The notes under the pieces were generated by a model. It did no database searches, was not told where the DNA came from, and saw only the letters and a list, made by a program, of their open reading frames with translations. A DNA stretch of 64,000 nt from Calliopsis andreniformis (Eukaryota; Arthropoda; Insecta; Hymenoptera; Andrenidae): contig NW_027480440.1 in the NCBI RefSeq assembly GCF_051401765.1, forward strand, positions 4,898,001-4,962,000, written 5' to 3'. The translations under genes and the position numbers were made by a program. Each line of letters begins with the position of its first letter. Position 1 is the first letter of the stretch. This document shows, in pieces, positions 12,325 to 25,231 of this stretch.

Positions 12325-13722
12325 ACTCAATACCCTATCCTCAATCTTCAATCCTCAACCCTCAATCCTCAATACCCAATCCTCAATCTTCAATCCTCAA
12401 TCCTCAATCCTCAATTCTCAATCCTCAATCCTCAATCCTCAGATCTCAAAACATAAATATTCAACCCTCAGTCCTCGTCCTCAATCCACAACCCTCAATC
12501 CTCTATCCTCAGCCCTCAATCCTCAATCTTCAATCCTCAATCCTCAATCCTCAATCCTCAATCCTCAATCCTCAATCCTCAATCATCAATCTTCAATCCG
12601 CAACACTCAATCTTCAATCCTCAATCCACAACACTCAATCCTCAATCCTCAATACTCAATCCTCAATACTCAATATTCAACCCTCAATCCTCAGTACTCT
12701 ATCCCCAATCCTCATTCTTCAATCATCATTATTCAATCCTCAATACCCAATCCTCAATCTTCAATCCTCAGTCCTCAATCCTCAGTTCGCAATCCTCAAT
12801 CCTCAATCCTCAGACCTCAGGCATAAACACTCAACCCTCAGTCCTCGTTCTCAATCCACAACCCATAATCCTCAATCCTCAATCTTCATTCATCAATATT
12901 CAACCTTCAATCCTCAATCCTCAATCCTCTATCCTCAATACTCAATGATCAATCCTCAACAGCCAATCCCCAATCTTCAATCCTCAATCCTCAATCCTCA
13001 ATTCTCAATCCTCAACCCTCAGGCCTCTCTCCTCAAACCTCAATCCTGAATCCTCAATCCTGAATCCTCAAGCTTCAGCCCTCAGTCCTCAACAATCAGT
13101 TGTCAATCCTCAATCCTCAATAGAATATCATCATTTCACAGATTTCAATACTCAATACTCAATCTGCAATCTTCAAATCTCTATCCACAAACATCAATTC
13201 TCATCATGCAACCCTCAACACTCAGTCCCCAATCCTCAATATTCAATCCTCAATCCTCAATCCTCAATCCACAATCCTCAACCTTCAATTCTCAATACTC
13301 AATCTTCAATCCTCAATCCTAAATACTCAATCCTCAACTCTCAATCCTCGATCCTCTGCCCTCAGTCCTCAAACCTCAATCCTCAACCCTCAGCCCTCAT
13401 CCTCAATCCTCAGTCTTCAATCCTCAATCCTCAACCCTCAATCCTCAATCCTCAATCCTCAGTCCTCAAACCTCAAACCTGAATCCTCAATCCTGAATCC
13501 TCAAACTTCAGACCTCAGTCCTCAACAATCAGTTGTCGATTCTCAATCCTCAATAGAATATAGTCAATTCACAGTTTTCAATACTCAATACTCAATCTGG
13601 AGTCTTCAAATCTCTATCCACAAACATCAATTCTCATCATTCAACCCTCAACACTCAGTCCCCAATCCTCAATCTTCAATCCTCAGTCCTCAATCCTCAA
13701 TCCTCGATCCTCAATCTTCAAT
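12325..13722 (+). repeat. 1,398-bp tandem duplication, right copy
   Basis: Second copy, with d at 13122 and e at 13555. The left junction is visible at about 12,325, where CTTCAATACTCAATACCC joins e-type sequence to the ACCCTATCC landmark. Differences from the left copy include CAAGCTTCAG (copy 1 has CAAGTTTCAG) and GGCATAAACAC for GCCATCAACAC. Similar sequence also occurs at about 22.4-23.6 kb (offset 9,717 for both anchors). Confidence 0.82.
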
Positions 13723-14576
13723 CCTCAATACTCAATCTTCAATCCTCCATCCTCAATCCTCAACCCTCTATCCTCAATCTTCAATCCTCAATACACAATC
13801 TTCAATCCTCAATCCTCAATCCTCAATCCTCAATCCTCATTCTTCAATCCTCAACACCCAATCCTCAATCTTCAATCCTCAATCCGCAATCCTCAATTCT
13901 CAATCCTAAATCCTCAATCCTCAATACTCAATCTTCAATCCTCAATCCTCAATCCTCAATCCTCACTCCTCATTCTTCAATCCTCAACACCCAATCCTCA
14001 ATCTTCAATCCTCAATCCTCAATCCTCAATTCTCAATCCTAAATCCTCAATCCTCAGACCTCAATCATCAATACTCAACCCTCAGTCCTAGTCCTCAATC
14101 CACAACACTCAATCCTCGATCCTCAATCTTCAATCATCAATATTCAACGTTCAATCCTCAATCCTCAATCCTCAATACTCAATCCTCAATCCTCAATGTT
14201 CTATCCTCAATACGCAATCCTCAATCTTCAATCCTCAATTCTCAATCCTCAATCCTCAATCCTCAATCCTCAATCCTCAATCTTAATCTTCAATCCTCAG
14301 TACTCAATCTTCAATCCTCAATCCTCAATCCTCAATCCTCAATCCTCAATCTTCAATCCTCAATACTCAATCTTCAATCCTCAATCCTCAATCCTCAATC
14401 CTCAATCCTCAATCCTCAATCCTCAACCGTCAATCTTGAGTCCTCAATACTCAATCTTCAATCCTCAATCCTCAATCCTCAATGCTCAATACCCAATCCT
14501 CAATCTTCAATCCTCAATCCTCAATCCTCAATCCTCAATCTTCAATCCTCAATACTCAATCTTCAATCCTCAATCC
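13723..14576 (+). repeat. Heptamer segment related to the P and R blocks
   Basis: Holds the CAGTCCTAGTCCTC landmark (about 14,085; TAGTCC is a 6-mer) and the CAATGTTCTATCC landmark (about 14,195). Both recur near 26.3-26.4, 29.7-29.8 and 39.2-39.4 kb, and the second also near 23.66 and 27.99 kb. Most of the rest is near-pure TCCTCAA with TCTTCAA and TACTCAA variants. I see nothing else in it. Confidence 0.75.
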
Positions 14577-15164
14577 TCAGTCCTCAAACCTCAATTCTGA
14601 ATCCTCAATCCTGAATCCTCAATCTTCAGCCCTCAGTCCTCAACATTCAGTTGTCAATCCTCAATCCTCAATAGAATATCCTCAATTCACCGTTTTCAAT
14701 ACTCAACACTCAATCTGCAATCGTCATCTCTCTATCCAGAAACATAAATTCTCATCACTCAACCCTCAACACTCAGTACTCAATCTTCAATCCTAATCCT
14801 CAATTCTGAATCTTCAATCCTCAATACTGAATCTTCAATCCGCAATCCTCAATCCCCAACCCTCAATCCTCAATCCTCAATCCTCAATCTTCAATCCTCA
14901 ATACTCAATCTTCAATCCTCAATCCGCAATCCTCAATCCTCATGCGTCAGTCCTCAGTACCCAATCCTCAATCTTCAATCCTCATTCCTCAATTCTCAAT
15001 TCTCAATCCTGAATCCTCAGACCTCAGACATCAATATTCAACACTCAGATCTCGACCTCAATCCACAACCCTCAATTCTCAACCCTCAATCCTCAATCCT
15101 CAATCCTCAATCTTCAATCCTCAATCCTCAATCCTCAATCCTCAATCCTCAATCCTCAATTCTC
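14577..15164 (+). repeat. Class f higher-order unit
   Basis: Class f anchor at 14673 followed by a second-family anchor at 15027. CATGCGTCAGTCCTC at about 14,941 introduces one of the few ATG triplets. Corresponds to 19,782 onward at offset 5,205 (anchors 14673 and 19878, second family 15027 and 20232). Confidence 0.75.
14642..14763 (+). repeat. Anchor block class f (exemplar; 16 copies)
   Basis: Marked by AACATTCAG(T or C)TGTC before the anchor, AGAATATCCTCAATTCAC at it, and CCAGAAACATAAATTC after it. AGAATA starts at 14673, 15453, 17804, 19878, 34253, 37282, 43907, 46936, 48877, 50685, 52689, 53516, 55323, 56922, 58428 and 61116. A subgroup reads CTCTATAGAATAT after CAGCTGTC (15453, 17804, 37282, 46936, 52689, 53516, 56922, 58428). 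The copy at 61116 is an outlier with CAATCAATTGTC, AAACCTCAATAG and altered downstream heptamers. A class a block follows at 719 bp in six cases (718 bp at 53516). Confidence 0.92.
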
Positions 15165-15913
15165 ATTCTTCGATCCTCAATACCCAATCCTCAATCTTCA
15201 ATCCTCAATCCTCAATCCTGAATTCTCAACCCTCAATCTTCCTTCCTTAGTCCTCAAACCCAATCCTCAACCCGCAGCCCTCATCCTCAATCCTCAACCC
15301 TCAATCTTCAATCCTCAATCTTCAATCCTCAATACTCAATCTTCAATCCTCAATCCTCAGTCCTCAAACCTCAATTCTGAATCCTCAATCCTGAATCCTC
15401 AATCTTCAGCACTCAGTCCTCAACATTCAGCTGTCAATCCTCAATCCTCTATAGAATATCCTCAATTCACAGTTTTCAATACTCAATACTCAATCTGCAA
15501 TCTTCAAATCTCTATCCAGAAACATAAATTCTCATCACTCAACCCTCAACACTCAGTACTCAATGTTCATTCCTCATCCTCAACTCTGAATCTTCAATCC
15601 TCAATACTGAACTTCAATCCGCAATCCTCAATCCCCAATCCTCAATCTTCAATCCTCAATCCTGAATCTTCAACCCTCAATACTCAATCCTCAATCCTCA
15701 ATCCGCAATCCTCAATCCTCATTCGTCAATACTCAATACTCAATCCTCAATCTTCAATCCTCATTCCTCAATTCTCAATTCTCAATCCTCAATCCTCAGA
15801 CCTCAGACATCAATATTCAACACTCGGTCCTCGTCCTCAATCCACAACCCTCAATCCTCAACCATCAATCTTTAATCATCAATATTCAATCTTCAATCCT
15901 CAATCCTCAATCT
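15165..15913 (+). repeat. About 0.75-kb unit repeated at 17,516-18,264
   Basis: Offset 2,351 bp for the class f anchor (15453 and 17804), the second-family anchor (15806 and 18157) and the CAACCCGCAGCCCTC word (about 15,269 and 17,620). The landmark CTTCCTTCCTTAG here is CTTCCGTCCTTAG in the other copy, one of the few differences seen. Confidence 0.78.
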
Positions 15914-16185
15914 TGAATCCTCAATACTCAATACTCAATCCTCAATTCTCAATCCTCGATCGTCAATCTTCAATCCTAAATACTCAATCTTCAATCCTCA
16001 ATCCTCAATCCTCAATCCTCAATCCTCATTCTTCAATCCTCAATACCCAATCCTCAATCTTCAGCCCTCGATCCTCAATCCTCAATTCTCAATCCTCAAT
16101 CCTCAGTCCTCAGTCCTCAAACCTCAATCCTCAACCCTCGGCCCTCATCCTCAATCCTCAATCCAAAATCCTCAATTCTTAATCT

Positions 16186-16751
16186 TCAATCCTCAATACT
16201 CAATCTTCAATCCTCAATGCTCAGTCCTCAAATTTCAATTCTGAATCGTCAATCTGGAACCCTCAATCTTCAGCCCTCAGTCCTCAACAATCAGTTGTCA
16301 ATCCTCAATCCTCAATAGAATATACTCAATTCACAGTTTTCAATACCCAATACTCAATCTGCAACCTTCAATTCTCTATCCACAAACATCAATTCTCATC
16401 ACTCAACCCTCAACACTCAGTCATCAATGTTCAATCCTCAATCCTCAATTCTCAATCTTCAATCCTCAATACTGAACCTTCAATCCTCAATCCTCAATCC
16501 TCAGTCCTCAATCCTCAATCCTCAATCTTAAGCTTCAATCCTCAGTACTCAATCTTCAATCCTCAATCCTCAATCCTCAATCCTCAATCCTCAATCTTCA
16601 ATCCTCAATACTCAATCTTCAATCCTCAATCCTCAATCCTCAATCCTCAATCCTCAATCCACAATCCTCACCCTTCAATCCTCAATACTCAATCTTCAAT
16701 CCTCAATCCTCAATCCTCAATCCTCAATTCGCAATCCTCAATAGTCAATCT
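16186..16751 (+). repeat. 566-bp tandem duplication, left copy
   Basis: Class g anchor at 16317. The landmarks CAATGCTCAGTCCTC (GCTCAG 16,219 and 16,785) and CAATTCGCAATCC (TTCGC 16,728 and 17,294) each recur at 566 bp. A third, longer-range relative lies at 18,691-19,540 (offset 2,778 for anchors 16317 and 19095). Confidence 0.85.
16286..16407 (+). repeat. Anchor block class g (exemplar; 10 copies)
   Basis: Marked by AGAATATACTCAATTCACAG and TTTTCAATACCCAATACTC, with TTCAATTCTCTATCC downstream and TCAAATTTCAATTCTGAATC about 85 bp upstream. AGAATA starts at 16317, 16883, 19095, 32261, 38573, 41915, 48227, 50134, 54772 and 63764. In three copies it lies 587 bp after a class a block (18508, 37986, 47640) and in two it lies 587 bp after a class c block (31674, 41328). 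In two others it lies 538 bp after class a (49596, 54234). Confidence 0.92.
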
Positions 16752-17317
16752 TCAATCCTCAATACTCAATCTTCAATCCTCAATGCTCAGTCCTCAAATT
16801 TCAATTCTGAATCGTCAATCTCGAACCCTCAATCTTCAGCCCTCAGTCCTCAACAATCAGTTGTCAATCCTCAATCCTCAATAGAATATACTCAATTCAC
16901 AGTTTTCAATACCCAATACTCAATCTGCAACCTTCAATTCTCTATCCACAAACATCAATTCTCATCACTCAACCCTCAACACTCAGTCATCAATGTTCAA
17001 CCCTCAATCCTCAATTCTCAATCTTCAATCCTCAATACTGAACCTTCAATCCTCAATCCTCAATCCTCAGTCCTCAATCCTCAATCCTCAATCTTAAGCT
17101 TCAATCCTCAGTACTCAATCTTCAATCCTCAATCCTCAATCCTCAATCCTCAATCCTCAATCTTCAATCCTCAATACTCAATCTTCAATCCTCAATCCTC
17201 AATCCTCAATCCTCAATCCTCAATCCACAATCCTCAACCTTCAATCCTCAATACTCAATCTTGAATCCTCAATCCTCAATCCTCAATCCTCAATTCGCAA
17301 TCCTCAATAGTCAATCT
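16752..17317 (+). repeat. 566-bp tandem duplication, right copy
   Basis: Class g anchor at 16883. It differs from the left copy at a few bases, for example CAATCTCGAACCC where the left copy has CAATCTGGAACCC, and CAACCCTCAATCC for CAATCCTCAATCC near 16,998. Confidence 0.85.
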
Positions 17318-17399
17318 TCAATCCTCAATATTCAATATTCAATCCTCAACCCTCAATCCTCAATCCTCAATCCTCATTCTTCGATCCTCAATACCCAAT

Positions 17400-19220
17400 C
17401 CTCAATCTTCAATCCTCAATACTCAATCCTCAATTCGCAATCCTCAATAGTCAATCTTCAATCCTCAACACTCAATATTCAATCCTCAATCCTCAATCCT
17501 CAATCCTCAATCCTCATTCTTCGATCCTCAATACCCAATCCTCAATCTTCAATCCTCAATCCTCAATCCTGAATTCTCAACCCTCAATCTTCCGTCCTTA
17601 GTCCTCAAACCCAATCCTCAACCCGCAGCCCTCATCCTCAATCCTCAACCCTCAATCTTCAATCCTCAATCTTCAATCCTCAATACTCAATCTTCAATCC
17701 TCAATCCTCAGTCCTCAAACCTCAATTCTGAATCCTCAATCCTGAATCCTCAATCTTCAGCCCTCAGTCCTCAACATTCAGCTGTCAATCCTCAATCCTC
17801 TATAGAATATCCTCAATTCACAGTTTTCAATACTCAATACTCAATCTGCAATCTTCAAATCTCTATCCAGAAACATAAATTCTCATCACTCAACCCTCAA
17901 CACTCAGTACTCAATGTTCATTCATCATCCTCAACTCTGAATCTTCAATCCTCAATACTGAACTTCAATCCGCAATCCTCAATCCCCAATCCTCAATCCT
18001 CAATCCTCAATCCTGAATCTTCAACCCTCAATACTCAATCCTCAATCCTCAATCCGCAATCCTCAATCCTCATTCGTCAATACTCAATACTCAATCCTCA
18101 ATCTTCAATCCTCATTCCTCAATTCTCAATTCTCAATCCTCAATCCTCAGACCTCAGACATCAATATTCAACACTCGGTCCTCGTCCTCAATCCACAACC
18201 CTCAATCCTCAACCATCAATCTTTAATCATCAATATTCAATCTTCAATCCTCAATCCTCAATCCCCAATCGTCAATCCTCAATCCTCAATCTTCACCCCT
18301 CAAACCTCAATCCTCAATCCTCAATGTTCAATCCTCAATACCCAATCCTCAGTCTTCAATCCTCAATCCTCAATCCTCAATCCTCAATCCTCAATCCTCA
18401 ATCCTCAATCCTCAGTCCTCAAACCTCAATCCTGAATCCTCAATCCTGAATCCTCAATCTTCAGCCCTCAGTCCTCAACAATCAGTGGTCCATCCTCAAT
18501 CCTCAATAGAATATCATGATTTCACAGTTTTCAATACTCAATACTCAACCTGCAATCTTCAAATCTCTATCCAGAAACATCAATTCTCATCACTCAACCC
18601 TCAAAACTCAGTCCCCAATCCTCAATATTCAAGCCTCAATCCTCAATCCTCAATCCACAATACTCAATATTCAATCCTCAATACTCAATCTTCAATCCTC
18701 AATACTCAATACTCAATCCTCAATTCTCAATCCTCGATCGTCAATCTTCAATCCTAAATACTCAATCTTCAATCCTCAATCCTCAATCCTCAATCCTCAA
18801 TCCTCATTCTTCAATCCTCAATACCCAATCCTCAATCTTCAGCCCTCGATCCTCAATCCTCAATTCTCAATCCTCAATCCTCAGTCCTCAGTCCTCAAAC
18901 CTCAATCCTCAACCCTCGGCCCTCATCCTCAATCCTCAATCCAAAATCCTCAATTCTTAATCTTCAATCCTCAATACTCAATCTTCAATCCTCAATGCTC
19001 AGTCCTCAAATTTCAATTCTCAATCGTCAATCTGGAACCCTCAATCTTCAGCCCTCAGTCCTCAACAATCAGTTGTCAATCCTCAATCCTCAATAGAATA
19101 TACTCAATTCACAGTTTTCAATACCCAATACTCAATCTGCAACCTTCAATTCTCTATCCACAAACATCAATTCTCATCACTCAACCCTCAACACTCAGTC
19201 ATCAATGTTCAATCCTCAAT
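17400..19220 (+). repeat. Segment T, copy 1 (f-a-g anchor triplet)
   Basis: Anchors f (17804), a (18508) and g (19095). The same triplet with identical spacing recurs 19,478 bp downstream (37282, 37986, 38573) and again 9,654 bp beyond that (46936, 47640, 48227). It ends at about 19,220, where CTCACTCTTCAATCC departs from the CGTCAATCTTCAATCC of copy 2. Confidence 0.82.
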
Positions 19221-21180
19221 CCTCAATTCTCACTCTTCAATCCTCAATACTGAACCTTCAATCCTCAATCCTCAATCCTCAGTCCTCAATCCTCAATCCT
19301 CAATCTTAAGCTTCAATCCTCAGTACTCAATCTTCAATCCTCAATCCTCAATCCTCAATCCTCAATCCTCAATCTTCAATCATCAATACTCAATCTTCAA
19401 TCCTCAATCCTCAATCCTCAATCCTCAATCCTCAATCCACAATCCTCACCCTTCAATCCTCAATACTCAATCTTCAATCCTCAATCCTCAATCCTCAATC
19501 CTCAATTCGCAATCCTCAATAGTCAATCTTCAATCCTCAATATTCAATATTCAATCCTCAACCCTCAATCCTCAATCCTCAATCCTCATTCTTCGATCCT
19601 CAATACCCAATCCTCAATCTTCAATCCTGAATCCTCAATCCTCAATTCTCAATCCTCAAACCTCCGTCCTTAGTCCTCAAACCCCAATCCTCAACCCTCT
19701 GCCCTCTACCCTCAATCCTCAATCCTCAATCCTCAATCCTCAATCTTCAATCCTCAATACTCAATCTTCAGTCCTCAATCCTCAGTCCTCAAACCTCAAT
19801 TCTGAATCCTCAATCCTGAATCCTCAATCTTCAGCCCTCAGTCCTCAACATTCAGTTGTCAATCCTCAATCCTCAATAGAATATCCTCAATTCACAGTTT
19901 TCAATACTCAATACTCAATCTGCAGTCGTCATCTCCCTATCCAGAAACATAAATTCTCATCACTCAACCCTCAACACTCAGTACTCAATGTTCAATCCTA
20001 ATCCTCAATTCTGAATCTTCAATCCTCAATACTGAATCTTCAAACCGCAATCCTCCGTCCCCAACCCTCAATCCTCAATCCTCAATCCTCAATCTTCAAT
20101 CCTCAATACTCAAACTTCAATCCTCAATCCGCAATCCTCAATCATCATGCGTCAATCCTCCGTACCCAATCCTCAATCTTCAATCCTCATTCCTCAATTC
20201 TCAATTCTCAATCCTGAATCCTCAGACCTCAGACATCAATATTCAACACTCAGATCTCGTCCGCAATCCACAACCCTCAATCCTCAACCCTCAATCTTTA
20301 ATCATCAATATTCTACTTTCAATGCTCAATCCTCAATCCTCAATCCTCAATCCTCAATCCTCAATCTTCACTCCTCAAACCTCAATCCTCAATCCTCAAT
20401 GTTCAATCCTCAATACCCAATCCTCAGTCTTCAATCCTTAATCCTCAATATTCAAACCTGAATCCTCAATCCTCAATCCTCAATCCTCAATCCTCAATCC
20501 TCAGTCCTCAAACCTCAATCCTGAATCCTCAATCCTGAATCCTCAATCTTCAGCCATCAGTCCTCAAGAATCAGTGGTCCATCCTCAATCCTCAATAGAA
20601 TATCATGATTTCACAGTTTTCAATACTCAATGGTCAACCTGCAATCTTCAAATCTCTATCCACAAACATCAATTCTCATCACTCAACCCTCAAAACTCAG
20701 TACCCAATCCTCAATATTCAAGCCTCAATCCTCAATCCTCAATCCACAATCCTCAACCTTCAATCCTCAATACTCAATCTTCAATCCTCGATCCTCAATC
20801 CTCAATTCGCAATCCTCAATAGACAATCTTCAATCCTCAATACTCAATATTCAATCCTCAATCCTCAATCCTCAATCCTCAATCCTCATTCTTCGATCCT
20901 CAATACCCAATCCTCAATCTTCAATCCTCAATCCTCAATCCTCAATTCTCAATCCTCAATCCTCCGTCCTTAGTCCTCAAACCCCAATCCTCAACCCTCA
21001 GCCCTCATCCTCAATCCTCAATTCTCAATTCTCAATCCTCAATCCTCAGACCTCAGACATCAATATTCAACACTCAGATCTCGTCCTCAATCCACAACAC
21101 TCAATCCTCAACCCTCAATCTTTAATCATCAATATTCTATCTTCAATCCTCAATCCTCAATCCTCAATCCTCAATCCTCA
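19221..21180 (+). repeat. Mosaic of class f and class a units
   Basis: Anchors f (19878) and a (20597) at the recurring 719-bp spacing, with second-family anchors at 20232 and 21056. The pair corresponds to 48877 and 49596 at offset 28,999. The class a copy is odd in reading CAATGGTCAACC where all other class a copies have CAATACTCAACC. CCTCCGTCCCC near 20,053 recurs near 49,050. Confidence 0.75.
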
Positions 21181-22448
21181 ATCCTCAGTCCTCTCTCCTC
21201 AAACCCCAATCCTGAAACCTCAATCCTGAATCCTCAAGCTTCAGCCCTCAGTCCTCAACAATCAGTTGTCAGTCCTCAGTCCTCAATAGAATATCATCAA
21301 TTCACAGTTTTCAATACTCAATACTCAATCTGCAATCTTCAAATCTCTATCCACAAACACCAATTCTCATCATTCAACCCTCAACACTCAGTCCCCAATC
21401 CTCAATTTTCAATCCTCAATCCTCAATCCTCAATCCACAATACTCATCCTTCAATCCTCAATACTCAATCATGAATCCTCAATCCTCAATACTCAATCCT
21501 CAATTCTCAATCCTCGATCGTCAATCTTCAATCCTCAATACTCAATCATCAATCCTCAATCCTCAATCCTCAATCCTCAATCCTCAATCCTCAATAGTCG
21601 ATCTTCAATCCTCAATACTCAATATTTAATCCTCAATCCTCAATCCTCAATCCTCAATCCTCAGTCCTCAGTCCTCAATCTTCAATACTCAATACCCAAT
21701 CTTCAATCATCAATTCGCAATACTCAATCCTCATTCGTCAATCCTCAATACCCAATCCTCAATCTTCAATCCTCAATCCTCAATTCTCAATTCTCAATCC
21801 TCAATCCTCAGACCTCAGACATCAATATTCAACAATCAGTCCTCGTCCTCAATCCACAACCCTCAATCCTCAACCCTCAATCTTTAATCATCAATATTCA
21901 ATCTTCAATCCTCAATCCTCAATCCTCAATCCTCAATCCTCAATCCTCAACCTTCACTCCTCAAACCTCAATCCTCAATCCTCAATGTTCAATCCTCAAT
22001 ACCCAATCCTCAGTCTTCAATCCTCAACCCTCAATCCTCAATCCTCAATCCTCATTCTTCAATCCTCAATACCCAATCCTCAATCTTCAACACTCAATCC
22101 TCAATCCTCAGACCTCAGACATCAATATTCAACACTCAGTCCTTGTCCTCAATCCACAACCCTCAATCCTCAACCCTCAATCTTTAATCATCAATATTCA
22201 ATCTTCAATCCTCAATCCTCAATCCTCAATCCTCAATCCTCAATGTTCAATCCTCAATACCCAATCCTCAGTCTTCAATCCTCAACCTTCAATCCTCAAT
22301 ACTCAATCTTCAATCCTCAATCCTCAGCCCTCAATCCTCAATTCGCTATCCTCAATAGTCGATCTTCAATCCTCAATACTCAATATTCAATCCTCAATCC
22401 TCAATCCTCAATCCTCAATCATCATTCTTCAATCCTCAATACCCTATC
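21181..22448 (+). repeat. Block X fragment, distant copy
   Basis: Matches about 866-2,133 of block X copy 1 at offset 20,315: class c anchor 21288 (from 973) and second family 21818 and 22118 (from 1503 and 1803). It ends abruptly after TACCCTATCCTCAG, where 127 bases present in block X are missing. Confidence 0.8.
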
Positions 22449-23597
22449 CTCAGTCCTCGTCCTCAATCCACAACCCTCAATCCTCTATCCTCAGTCCTCA
22501 ATCCTCAATCTTCAATCCTCAATCCTCAATCCTCAATCCTCAATCCTCAATCCTCAATCCTCAATCCTCAATCTTCAATCCTCAATACACAAACTTCAAT
22601 CCTCAATCCACAACCCTCAATCCTCAATCCTCAATACTCAATCCTCAATACTCAATATTCAACCCTCAATCCTCAGTACTCTATCCCCAATCCTCATTCT
22701 TCAATCATCATTATTCAATCCTCAATACCCAATCCTGAATCTTCAATCCTCAGTCCTCAATCCTCAGTTCGCAATCCTCAATCCTCAAGCTTCAGCCCTC
22801 AGTCCTCAACAATCAGTTGTCAATCCTCAATCCTCAATAGAATATCATCATTTCACAGTTTTCAATACTCAATACTCAATCTGCAATCTTCAAATCTCTA
22901 TCCACAAACATCAATTCTCATCATGCAACCCTCAACACACAGTCCCCAATCCTCAATATTCAATCCTCAATCCTCAATCCTCAATCCACAATCCTCAACC
23001 TTCAATTCTCAATACTCAATCTTCAATCCTCAATCCTCAATACTCAATCCTCAATTCTCAATCCTCGACCCTCTGCCCTCAGTCCTCAAATCTCAATCCT
23101 CAACCCTCAGCCCTCATCCTCAATCCTCAGTCTTCAATCCTCAATCCTCAACCATCAATCCTCAATCCTCAATCCTCAGTCATCAAACCTCAAACCTGAA
23201 TCCTCAATCCTGAATCCTCAATCTTCAGACCTCAGTCCTCAACAATCAGTTGTCGATTCTCAATCCTCAATAGAATATAATCAATTCACAGTTTTCAATA
23301 CTCAATACTCAATCTGGAGTATTTCAAATCTCTATCCACAAACATCAATTCTCATCATTCAACCCTCAACACTCAGTCCCCAATCCTCAATCTTCAATCC
23401 TCAATCCTCAATCCTCAATCCTCCATCCTCAATCCTCAATCCTCTATCCTCAATCTTCAATCCTCAATACTCAATCTTCAATCCTCAATCCTCAATCCTC
23501 AATCCTCAATCCTCATTCTTCAATCCTCAACACCCAATCCTCAATCTTCAATCCTCAATCCTCAATCCTCAATTCTCAATCCTAAATCCTCAATCCT
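22449..23597 (+). repeat. Class d/e higher-order unit
   Basis: Anchors d (22839) and e (23272), 433 bp apart, matching 13122 and 13555 at offset 9,717. The class e block here has the extra base (GGAGTATTTCAAATC) shared with 24860, 25791 and 29190 but not with 12157, 13555 or 60528. Confidence 0.78.
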
Positions 23598-24300
23598 CAA
23601 TACTCAATCTTCAATCCTCAATCCTCAATCCTCAATCCTCAATACTCAATCCTCAATCCTCAATGTTCTATCCTCAATACGCAATCCTCAATCTTCAATC
23701 CTCAATTCTCAATCCTCAATCCTCAATCCTCAATCCTCAATCCTCAATCTTAATCTTCAATCCTCAGTACTCAATCTTCAATCCTCAATCCTCAATCCTC
23801 AATCCTCAATCCTCAATCTTCAATTCTCAATACTCAATCTTCAATCCTCAATCCTCAATCCTCAATCCTCAATCCTCAATCCTCAATCCTCAACCGTCAA
23901 TCTTCAGTCCTCTATACTCAATCTTCAATCCTCAATCCTCAATCCTCAATGCTCAATACTCAATCCTCATTCCTCAATCCTCAATACCCAATCCTCAATC
24001 TTCAATCCTCAATCCTGAATCCTCAATCCTCAATCCTCAATCCTCAATCCTCAATCCTCTATCCTCAATCCTCAATCCTCAATCCTCAATCCTCAATCTT
24101 CAATCCTCAATACTCAATCTTCAATCCTCAATCCTCAATCCTCAATCCTCAATCCTCAATCCTCAATCCTCAACCCTCAATCGTCAATCTTCAAACATCA
24201 ATACTCAATCTTCAATCCTCAATCCTCAATCCTCAATCCTCAATCCTCATTCTTCAATCCTCAATACACAATCCTCAATCTTCAATCCTCAATCCTCAAT
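23598..24300 (+). repeat. Block P, copy 1
   Basis: Runs of near-pure heptamers with the landmarks CAATGTTCTATCC (about 23,661), CAATCTTAATCTTC (about 23,745; a 6-mer slip) and CAATGCTCAATACTC (about 23,948). Repeats at 27,928-28,630, offset 4,330. Confidence 0.8.
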
Positions 24301-25231
24301 CCTCAATTCTCAATCCTCAACCCTCAGGCCTCTCTCCTCAAACCTCAATCCTGAATCCTCAATCCTGAATCCTCAAGCTTCAGCCCTCATTCCTCAACAA
24401 CCAGTTGTCAATCCTCAATCCTCAATAGAATATCATCATTTCAAAGTTTTCAATACTCAATACTCAATCTGCAATCTTCAAATCTCTATCCACAAACATC
24501 AATTCTCATCATGCAACCCTCAACACTCAGTCCCCAATCCTCAATATTCAATCCTGAATCCTCAATCCTCAATCCACAATCCTCAACCTTCAATTCTCAA
24601 TACTCAATCTTCAATCCTCAATCCTCAATAATCAATCCTCAATTCTCAATCCTCGATCCTCTGCCCTCAGTCATCAAACCTCAATCCTCAACCCTCAGCC
24701 CTCATCCTCAATCCTCAGTCTTCAATCCTCAATCCTCAAGCCTCAATCCTCAATCCTCAATCCTCAGTCCTCAAACCTCAAACCTGAATCCTCAATCCTG
24801 AATCCTCAACCTTCAGACCTCAGTCCTCAACAATCAGTTGTCGATTCTCAATCCTCAATAGAATATAATCAATTCACAGTTTTCAATACTCAATACTCAA
24901 TCTGGAGTATTTCAAATCTCTATCCACAAACATCAATTCTCATCATTCAACCCTCAACACTCAGTCCCCAATCCTCAATCTTCAATCCTCAATCCTCAAT
25001 CCTCAATCCTCGATCCTCAATCTTCAATCCTCAATACTCAATCTTCAATCCTCCATCCTCAATCCTCAATCCTCTACCGTCAATCTTCAATCCTCAATAC
25101 TCAATCTTCAATCCTCAATCCTCAATCCTCAATCCTCAGTCCTCATTCTTCAATCCTCAACACCCAATCCTCAATCTTCAATCCTCAATCCTCAATCCTC
25201 AATTCTCAATCCTAAATCCTCAATCCTCAAT
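24301..25231 (+). repeat. Block Q, copy 1 (931-bp tandem repeat)
   Basis: Begins at CTCAACCCTCAGGCCTCTC and contains anchors d (24427) and e (24860). The next copy follows directly at an offset of 931 bp (133 heptamers). Confidence 0.84.
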
